Under the pieces are notes generated by a model that made no database searches, had not been told where the DNA came from, and saw nothing but the letters and a program-made list of their open reading frames with translations. Below are positions 54,463 to 64,000 of a stretch of 64,000 bases of DNA, piece by piece. The first letter of the stretch is position 1. Each line of letters starts with the position of its first letter. This DNA is from Luscinia megarhynchos. Lineage: Eukaryota; Chordata; Aves; Passeriformes; Turdidae. Where the stretch lies: the NCBI GenBank assembly GCA_034336665.1, contig CM067576.1:17814036-17878035 (forward strand), given 5' to 3'. The position numbers and the translations under genes are program-made.

Positions 54463-57400
54463 CCCCTCAGGTGCTCAGCATTCCTGCAGCTCAGACCCTT
54501 TGGCTGAAATCCTTTCTCGAGCTGAGCTCAAATGTGAGCAGCAAAGGGACAGAGCACCTTCCTCCAGCTGTCCTTCCTGCCACTGGAAAATGTGCAGAAA
54601 AGTACCAATTGCAAAGAAGAGAACTGGAAAAGCCCTGAAATAAATACAGGTATGAACTTTTCCTCCCTGTTGGCCACAATTAATAATTCCCATTTTTATC
54701 TAAGCAGTGGTGAAATGTTATTGAATTCACAAATATCAGCGAACATTACAAACATGTGAAATCTTTTTTTTTTTCCTTAGGTGAATTAAACCCAACTCAA
54801 TCCTAAAGCAAGTTTTTTATTGCACATTATAGATTTTCTACGTAATAAACAGAGTTATTGCTTAAGCAGTTCTGATTTTTTTAGGTCTTCCTTCAATTTT
54901 TTTTGCATGTCCCCAGCCAGCAGAGCCCTCCTGCCCAGCACAGGACACCCACTGCTCCCCAGTGTAAGTCCCTTTCTTTTTTCTGCAGTTTTGGATAAAC
55001 TTTATTCTTTGCAAAGGGTTTTAACACCTTCATTTTCTTGTGTGGTTCTTTTTTTTTCCAGTTTCTAAAGACCTGGACAATGTGTACTTGAGAAATAACA
55101 TCATCAGAACTTCACTAAGCCGTGCTCCATCATCTCTTATTTCACTCAGTGCAACATTCATTTTTCTTGCTATACCTATAGCCTAAAAATGCTCATTTTC
55201 AGTCTTCTTTGTGGTCCTTATTGTCATTAATCAACTATGCTGAAAGAATTATAGAACATTTTGTAGAAAAATAGTAATTTTATTATTTTGAAAAGGTGTT
55301 ATACAAAGTTTGTACTGATGAGATATTATTTACTGTTACGTACAGAACTGAGAACCATTCACTGACACAGATTCAGAAGGAATGCATATCCTTTTGTTCT
55401 TTGGTTATACATTGTTTTTACAGTTTCATAAAGCTAAAAGAACAGGATTATAAATTTTGGTATGAAAAGCCGAAAACATTCTTCAAACTAAGGCTGGCTT
55501 TGCATTGCTTTCAGTATTATAAATCATTGCATTTAGGCTAGAGATAGAAAAATGTAGAAAATATCTTAAGAAATAGTTTTCACAAGGGTAAAAAAAAAAT
55601 CTCTTTAACAATATAAAAGGATCCCAGCACTTTCTGAGATGGTTGATCAGTCAGTGCTGTTTCCAAAGTCTTTGCCAAATCATATCCATGCCCTTGGGTT
55701 TGGAAGCCCCTTTGCAGTGCAGAACTTTGGGCACTTCTCTCCAGCATGTTCTGGGTGACCTGGAATAGCAAACACCAAACATTTTGTTAAAGCAGACTTG
55801 ATAGTGGGACATGAATTGCAAGAGGTGCTAAAAATAATAACTAAAATGTGCATTAAACTGAAGGCAAACCAGGGGAAGGCTCAGCAGCAGAATCACCAGG
55901 TGCCCTCCAAAGCCAGCTCTACCACATGTAAGCCTGGCCAGCAATGTGTGGAACATTTGAGAGCCAGCAGTGGAGTGGCTGCAGCCAGAAGCTTTCCCAT
56001 CTCCCAGGGCTCAGAAATCCCTTCCCCTGGCCTGGGGATGGCCACTGAGGGATGCTCTTTGCTGTGACTGTGTCAGGCTTTGCTGGCTCACAGCAGCCAG
56101 GCTAATGAAGCCTCCCCAGAACAGCTCCTGAGGGCTCCCTCCTGCAGGACTGCAGGGACAGGTCCTGCACAGGGTGGGATCTCAGCAAAGCCTGCTCTGT
56201 GCTGGGTCAGGCAATAATCCTGCCTGCCTCACTGCAGGGCACGTCTGGCAGCACTGTGGGGAGCTGGGGCTTGTGTGGAGCTGCAGGATGCAATCAGCAA
56301 TTCATTCATTATTCTATTCCTATTTTTTAATGTTTGTGCTTATTTCCTTACTAATGGACATTGATTTCTGCTCAATTTTGAATATCTGCAGTTCAAAGGA
56401 GCCTCCTGCTTTGCAGAGCAGCTAACAGGGTGGAGTGGGACCAGCAGTGGGTGCTGGCCCCTGAGCAGTTTGAGGCCCCCTGGAGAGGTGGCAGCAGCAC
56501 CCTCGGGTGCTCTCCAGGCTTTTCAGAGCAGTGCCAGTCTGAGCTCCCTGCTGTGGGCTCGTGAGAAGCTCGGGTACCTGCATCACTTCCTGGATTTCCC
56601 TTCCCATCATATCTGCACAGCTATGAGCTACTTAAGGCAGATCTTTTAATGACCTCACAGGAATGTTGGTTTAGCTTAGAAATGTGGAAGAGGAGGGGAC
56701 AGCAGTGCTGCCCAGCATCCTGCTACTACAGCCAAGCAAGTCAAATAACCCAGCTCAGCCTTTATTCCATTGGCTGTGTCAGTCACAGCCCCATGGCCCT
56801 GGGCACCAGCACATCCTGGGATGAGCACTTATGCAGACAATTATTCAGAGGAGAATGAACCATTCTGATGACCCTGTGCCCACGTACTTGGCAAGGCTCC
56901 TGAGCAGTCTGATATTGCACTCCAGAGGAATATTGCCTGGATTCCACAAATTTCAGGTGTATGGCAAGAGAACTTATTAAAGGCAGGCTGAGAATCAGCT
57001 TTTAGTATGCAAAATTTAGTAGATTTTTGAAGTGAATGTAACCTGTAGGTCACACAGAATGTCAGAAAGCACAAAAGTCTGGGATTTGTTTGCCAGACTT
57101 TTTAAAAAAACCTTGAAAAGGTTTAAACCTCTTTAAATCTTAAACAAATCCCAAATTAAATACACATCATTATCATAAAAATTACAATTGTCCTGTACAT
57201 CAGTAAAAATATGGGATAGTGAAAGAAAATGCAATAAAACTAACAATAAAGCTAAGCCCTGACAACTCCACCGTTATGAAGGGAGTTTTTTGCTTTAATG
57301 TCTCCTTGGCGGGTTTCATGCCCCCAGCACAGCTCCTCTCACACCAGGAGCACCCTGTGGCACCATCCCTGAAGCAGCACTGGGAGCAGAGGCAGCACAG

Positions 57401-60400
57401 CTGGGTCCTGGGACTCTCCAACCCCCCGAACATCCCTTGGGGGCAGGCATGAAGGATGCAGGACCTGCCTGCACCAAACCCAAAACTCCAAACAGCAAAT
57501 TCCAAACCCCAAACACCAAATCCCAAACCCCAAATACCAAACCCCAAACACCAAACAAACCCCAAACAAACCCCAAACTCAAGCATCAAACACAGTGACC
57601 AACGCAGAGTCCAGGCTGCAGAGGCCACAACCCTGAGACCTTGGCCAGTGTCCACAAGTTATTTAGGAAAGAGGCATTCCAAGAGCTTCATTCAACCCCA
57701 CAATGGGAACAGGAACACCATCCCCAAGCAAGAGCAAAGCACAACAGCTCTGTGCTCCCTTCCTGACCCCAGCATCCCATGGCATCCACGTGGCAGCACA
57801 TGGAGCTGCTCTGAGCCTGCTGTTTCCAAACAGGCCAGTCCATCCTGAGCTCCTGCTGTCTCATGGGAATAGTGTGCTTTAGGGTGGGCTGTGAGTAGGA
57901 TTCCCATTTTAACCCATAATTAACCCTATTGGTGCATGCATTAATCAATCCCAATTTTTCTGAGTCCCCGAGTAAACGTGATGCCTTCCCTTTGAAATCA
58001 GTTATGGGCAGAGCAGATCTCATTAAAACAAAAGAAGAATGGAAAAAGTAGTAAAACCTGGTAACTGCATTCTTGATATTTCCCAGGAACTGTAGAGACA
58101 GAGACCTCACCTGAAGGAAAGGAACCCATTCCCAGTAAATGCATCAGCAGTGCACTGGAAGGAGCCAAGCAAAGATGACTTTTGCAGTTATATGTAAGTA
58201 CGTGTCCTACTTTTTCTCTGTGTGAAATAAATAACCTTGATGCAAAAGGGGCAATACACATATTGCAAATCCTATTTCCTCTTCTTCACCCTTCCTAAAG
58301 AAATACAAGACTTGTTCATAAGTAAAGGTGCTTATACATATCCATGTCTGCTAAGCAAAACACATAATCATTAGAACGAGTCTAATTTCACTGAAAAGAA
58401 TATTCTGACAGTCACAGATTTATTCCTTATGATTTACAGCTCCATAGTTTTATCTTCAAGTGAAATACTTAATTTCTTCTTATATTGAAGCATCAAAACC
58501 ATATAATTAATATGTAGTCAGGCTAATCCTTAAGTGCTATAAATCAGAAGCATTATATAAACAAAAGTGTCGTCTTGAACAAGATTGGGAATGCACAAAA
58601 CTACTTATATCCCACTTTTATAATGATGCAGTGACTCAGAGCAGATAGAAAATGATTAGTTTTCCTTCCAAAGTAGGAAATATTGCTTCCATCTGTAAAG
58701 TATAATATTGTGATGTCATAAAGTTTTCCTAAACACTGAATTTACCCTTATTCCCTCTCAATCATTTTAAAAGAACTGCTCTCTCTTATAGAGCTTGGAT
58801 TTAAATCACAATAACACACCAAGAAGATGAATGACAGTGCTGTTGGATATGGCTAAAATTGGATCCTTCAGCACAGGTGAATGATGAGACAGCGCTTCTC
58901 CTCTTGATATATTTTCTTCTTCTATTAGTTTCCTTCCATGGCTGGGATTTCAGTTTGAATTTTAATGTATGCGGTTGCTGCTAATCTTAGTGTCTGATTT
59001 TTTTTCAGCGCCCTCTTATTGTATAGACAATTCATTCTCCAAAGCAGTAATACACTGAGGCTTGTGACTGCCCAGGAGATAAAGCAATTCAGAATAAAGT
59101 TAGAGCCAGCTCTGCAGAAAGGCACAGACAACAGGTCAATATTCTGGGAAACAACGCCTTGGCACTCAAACAATGCACCCCTGGGACCAAGGCACAGGCA
59201 TTCCCTCCAAGGGCTCCCATCCCAGGCTGCAGTGCTGCTATTAAACCACCTGGGAAATGTGATGGGCACATCCAAATTCACAGTTCAGGTTTCATTGAAA
59301 GGGCAAATTGCAGCCTATCTCCTGGCTTACAGAGTCTGCCACAGATACAAACAGCCCAAATTGCAATCAACACCAGTAGCTAAGTGAGTGCTTAGGTAAT
59401 GCCCTCCAAAGCCAGCTGCTCCTGGGAGACCACACAGAGAAAGAAATTGGGTAACTATTTTTCTAACTATTGGGAAGCAATTTTTCTGATGTGATTTTCA
59501 CAGTATTGTTTTTTCATCTTTCTATCTAAAAGCCTGATGTGCTTGCATAACATCTACTCCTGCTTAATTCTGGAAATGTGAAAACAAAGTTTATTAGAAA
59601 ATTATATTCTTTCATGATCTGAGGTTGGGTATAAAAGTTGGGGTAAAAGTTTGAGAGGATTATTCATGGAAATGGAGCCACTCAACCTCTGTGAACAACC
59701 TGTAAGACAGTTCCAGATAAAATAATGAAATCCACTCTTCATTCCTAACGTGAGCATAATGGAGCAATGGCCCAGGGACAGGGATGGGCGATGGGAAGGG
59801 CAGCAGGCAAATCTGCTCTGTGTAGAGTAACTATTTTTACTCTTCTGGCATGTGAAGAGTGATCTGGTGGAATTTGCTAAACACTCATTTTCTCATTAAG
59901 AAGTGCAAGTTCAAGCAGCAGTCTTGACACAGACCTTTGGGTACTTCAATCTCCAAAGATGATGGTGTTCATTAGGACTGACATCACCTGAAAGAAAATT
60001 CAGACCCTTTACATGAATATGGATGCTGTTGTTAAGCTGTGTGATGTGCTGAGAAGGAAAAATGCACAAAATCTTTCCTAATCCTGCTGAAATCACTGAT
60101 GTTTCCTACATGAACATGGTATTACAGAAATCCTTCTTCCAAACAAATATTTCCATGACCAAAACCACAGGTGAAGAAAGTTAAAAGAATTAATGCCAAA
60201 GCTCAGCTCTAAAGCCAAAGTTGAATAAAACCTGAAACACGAACTGACATTTAGAGCAGAGTTAACCTGAGCTCTGGGTTTTGAAGTTCCCTCTGGATTT
60301 TCCCCATTACTTCCAGAGAGCAGCACGGGTGCCCAGCAGTCTGCACGAGCCTGAGACGAGACCCAGGCTGCTCCTGCAGATTCTGGTTTCCTCACCTGCC

Positions 60401-63400
60401 CCCTTTCTCTGTGTGTGACACCGCCAGGATTGGAGAGGAGCACCCCCACCTTAAACCAAGTTATGATTACTGCAAGAGATCTTTAAACCCGTCCCACCCT
60501 TTCCACCCCCGTTACAAACCTCAGAGTTCAGACATCTGAGTTTATTCTGTGACTTTACAGGGCTCTGTAGCAGGGATGCAGCCCCTGCTCAGCTCTCCAG
60601 AGCACTCAGCTCTCCCAGCTCACACATTTGGGTTCTGCTGGCCCTTCAGCAGAAGCTCCACCGCTCCCTTTGCCCGTTGGCTGGCACAGCCCTGGAGCCC
60701 ACAGAGCTCTGACTCTGAGCCCTCTGCTTGGGCAGCTTCTCCTGTACCTCTGGAATGTCTAGCTGGGAAGGGCAAGACTTATTTTAGGGACTGGCACCAT
60801 TCTTGTACAGAGAAATAACAAAATAACAATGGAATCCATTTAAAGATAAAATGCTCTGAGAGATCCCTGCGATACGTTAGCCCCAAACGCCAAAGGCCAC
60901 AACACATACAAACCTAAAAACATTACTTAGAGATTAAACAGAGAGAAAATTTGTAAAATGTCACCAGTAAATAGTTTGACTCACATTTATAAAATATCTA
61001 CACCCTAAAACCAAACACAGAGGAAGTAGAAAATCATTAAATCCTTTCTTCTAGGCCAATGAGCAGCTGTGAGCGGGGTCTCCAGAGAGCTGCCACACTG
61101 CAAACCAGCCTGTAATAACTGGCCAAGGCAAAGTCAAACAGCATGTTTCACTAAATGAAAACGATGAATCCCAGCACCACAAACCACCTGGAACACAGAG
61201 ATGCACAAATCATTTCAGCATGCAGGTTAGGGGCACGTGGCCTGGCGTGGGAAAGGCCAGTTCAGGTATCACACCAACTGTGCCATTACTCACAGGACAA
61301 AATCTGCTCCACACTGCTTTGGAACCAGAGCAAACCATCCCAAACCTCTGCACAAGCACCAGGAGGGACCTGCTTTCCAACCATGAAGAATAATTACGAC
61401 TTCTTAAAATCCATTCCTCACTAGGTTTTCATCTCCACAGCCAGCTGCTGAGACAGGAGCATTTCTAAGTTATAAACCAAGGAACCAGAAGAGAAGCTGC
61501 CCTTCCATTGCAAAGGCTGTGTGCAGAACTCTTTCACCACTGCAAGTCCTGTAACTCACTTCTCTTTCCCATATGTTGGGATGGATCTTTTACCATGCTG
61601 CAACAAATCACATCACATTTTAGCAAAAAAAACATTACATTAATACCAGAGAAGGCACTGTGAGTATTCCTTTACAAAGGATTTAGAGGGGTCAGGAACA
61701 TGCACAGAATTTAACAAAATACTTGTCTGCTAATAGCACTCATTGTTTCCATTCAGATCTGAAAAATTCATCTTTTTTCATTCTTTAGCACATAAAATTG
61801 GGTAGGATTTTAAAGCTCCAGCTTCAGAGAGTCTGCTCTTAAATTTAAGAGCTGTGATTACTAATTTAAATGTCCTTTGGAATTCTTAGTTCTTTCATAA
61901 TCAATTCTTCCCATACCAGTAAATGAATTATCATTTACTAATAACACTAGGAAGATTTTTAAAAAGGACTATTAAATACTTTACATTTTAATGTCTTGTT
62001 TTAAAATTTGATTCTCTTCAGAACATGTAGCATTTCACCCTCTTTATGCCCACTTCCAGTATATATATATTTAAATAAACATTGGTAACTACAATTTCAG
62101 GATTCAACAGTCAAATCTGAAAACTGTGAGGGACCCAATCCTGTGCCTCTGTTTGCAGCAATTCAGCTGGCACTGCCCTTTTTGCTTGCTTTTATGAAAA
62201 TTAAGCGCAAATGGCTGAGAAAGAACCCAGTCCTGGTGTCAGGACAAGATATCTGGGAGCCACGCTGCATCCCGTGAACCAGAATTTGCCAGCAGCTGAT
62301 GGACTGAAATGTGTTTCAAATGTGTCTCTCCCAGGGTGTTCCCATCAGTTTTATGTCCTGCTGGGAGACTCCCACTCTCCCAGTGGCCAAAAGGGTGAAA
62401 AAAGAGCAGCTCTGGGGAGGTGGAGCTCTGCATTTCCCAACACAGCTTCAGAGCTGGCCGAAGGGCTGAGTGTGGGAATTCGTTTGGAGCAGGTCCAAGT
62501 CATGAGCCAGCAGAAACAGTCCTGGTGTGAACTTAGGTGACAGCTGACTTTGTGTGGGAGGAGAAGCAGAAGCAAGCCCTCAGGACACCCTCAGGACAGG
62601 TTTAGCCCCTGCCATGTGCACCAGAGCCCTTGTGGTCTTCTGGTTCTTATGTTAACAACACAATATCCCAGAGCAGGAGTGCAAAGAGCTCCTTCCAAAG
62701 CTTCCTCCCCGAATTCCCCACCTTTGGCCAGCAGTGAGCTGCCTTCCTTGGGATTCCAGAGCAGAGGTTTGTGCTGTGCCAGGGCAGCCACAGCTGCACA
62801 CGAGCTGCTCACAGCACAGCCCTGCCCTGCCCCAGCAGGTTTCCAAACAGAAACTGCAGGATCTTTCCTCTGAGACCCCATTCGTACATGACAGAATGTT
62901 ATTTTCAAATTGCAGTTGCTTCTGAATTTTTCCCAAGAAGGACTTTCACACACCCAGTCTGACCCATCCGGGCTGTGTCAGGGGAGGCTGACACCCTCCA
63001 GAGCTGCAGGAGTGATGCCAGCTGGCCACTACAGCCACTGGCCACCCTGTTCTGTGCCCTAGAAAAGCACACACAGTCTCACAGGGTGGAGCAATTTTGC
63101 TTGGTCTGAGGGCTGGCTCCATCAAATTCTGGAAGCAGAACAGTTAGCAGCAGCACTGACAGTGCCTGATGAATGAAATCCCTCCTCCTTCCTCAGGGAG
63201 GAGGGGATATGTTTCATTAATTACTACCTTCCAGGGTGTGTTGTCTTGCTCCTGTCTGTGCTGAATTCCACGTAAACCCTCTGCTGAATGTCACATGCTC
63301 GTGCAAGATTGTGTGTTTGGGTATCTGCTGTAGCTGGCAGATGTTTACAGACTGGTGTATCTGCACAGCTTCTCCTGCACAGCCATCCATCTGTGCTCCC

Positions 63401-64000
63401 TGCTAGACAGCAAGTTATTCCACCTTAGGCTGGAATAATTTAAGATTGTGACATCAATCCTTAATCTGCATTTTTTTAGCTGGCAGCATGCAGAGATTTT
63501 AACTTACAGCCACTAGACTGTGATTTTATATTAATCTAAGTTGCTTATTTAAGATTCAGCCATTTGTAAACAAGTGGCTGTAACTAAATGATGCTACAGC
63601 TGTTTTTAAAGATGACAGAACTGTGATTAACAGGGACCTGTGGAATGCACAACCTGCCATAATTTGTAGCACAGATTTCAGGATGGTCTGATGTTCCAGA
63701 GTGCTGAGCTCTTTAAAAACCATCACCAAAAAATTAACAGCCATTCCTCCGTGTTTCCAGCAGCACATGAAGAAGCAGGCAGGTTCGAGGCTGTGGCACA
63801 GGCTCATCTCTGAGGACCCTTCAGCATATTTTCCAGCCCCACAGTGAGAGCCCCCCTGTCCTGCCCAGCCTGCAGAGGGCACAGAGCTGACCCGGGCTCA
63901 GCTGGGGCCCCCTAAAGGCGCCTCTACCCAGGGACTGAAATAAAGTTACACATTGCCCATCCTCTCGGGGGGAGACAACGCCGATTGCACCTACACCTTC
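54463..64000. other. Distal TLX3 upstream intergenic DNA
   Basis: No gene is recognised. AT-rich, repeat-free stretches occur at about 54800-55600, 58200-58960 and 61600-62110. A small A/C-rich tandem repeat is at 57470-57600. Human synteny would put the RANBP17 3' end somewhere upstream of TLX3, but I identified no RANBP17 exon here by eye. Confidence 0.5.
57470..57600. repeat. CCCAAACACCAAAT short tandem repeat
   Basis: Repeats of AACCCCAAACACCAAA and related 7-14 bp steps run for about 120 bp. The minus strand reads TTTGGGGTTTGG. It is GC-moderate, unlike the other arrays. Confidence 0.85.

Noticed and set aside
55580..55771. Exon-like minus-strand segment with a CTATTCCAG acceptor
   Set aside because: The acceptor looks plausible, but no matching donor or family was recognised. 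I considered a RANBP17 exon and found no resemblance.

Overview
The window is vertebrate nuclear DNA, almost certainly from a bird. Two multi-exon genes can be read on the minus strand, each with introns bounded by splice signals. The left gene is NPM1 (nucleophosmin): exons 1-7 are present and the rest of the gene lies beyond the left edge. The right gene is complete TLX3, a homeobox transcription factor. NPM1 and TLX3 are neighbours in the same orientation in other vertebrates (human 5q35), so synteny supports both calls. The bird assignment rests on the NPM1 peptide, on CR1 LINE tails ending in repeated GATTCTGTGAT-type motifs, and on many GC-rich minisatellites. I cannot name the species.

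Layout. 1-5765: NPM1 exons 7 to 1. 5766-5990: compact NPM1 promoter with a TATA-like box, a pyrimidine-tract (TOP-like) start and a TCTCGCGAGA element. 6010-7090: two tandem arrays (about 55 bp and 38 bp units) that begin roughly 170 bp upstream of the predicted NPM1 start. 7.1-43.5 kb: intergenic DNA without a gene I recognise. It holds many minisatellites, including about 3 kb of hexanucleotide repeats at 21.0-24.0 kb, at least two CR1 3' tails, isolated CpG-rich patches and AT-rich single-copy blocks that could be regulatory. 43.5-46.5 kb: TLX3, embedded in a broad CpG-rich domain (about 41.4-48.6 kb). 46.5-64 kb: DNA upstream of TLX3, with a 2 kb minisatellite of about 29.6 bp units, a 19-bp array and otherwise single-copy sequence. 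In human, RANBP17 ends a few kb upstream of TLX3. I recognised no RANBP17 exon here, but I could not do an exhaustive protein comparison.

The two genes are unrelated in function. NPM1 is a ubiquitous nucleolar histone and ribosome-assembly chaperone, and its predicted promoter fits a growth-regulated housekeeping gene. TLX3 is a developmental neuronal selector gene with a CpG-island, Polycomb-type setting. Most long open reading frames in the window, up to 1,218 codons, are by-products of stop-free tandem repeats and are not genes.

The best leads for something unexplained are: a 312-nt exon-like open segment on the minus strand at 35417-35728 with good splice signals and symmetric phase; a GC-AG intron 2 in NPM1; a very GC-rich NPM1 exon 4 among AT-richer exons; a higher-order 38-bp repeat next to the NPM1 promoter; and a 1.6 kb G3N3 hexanucleotide tract that resembles telomeric repeats in its spacing.
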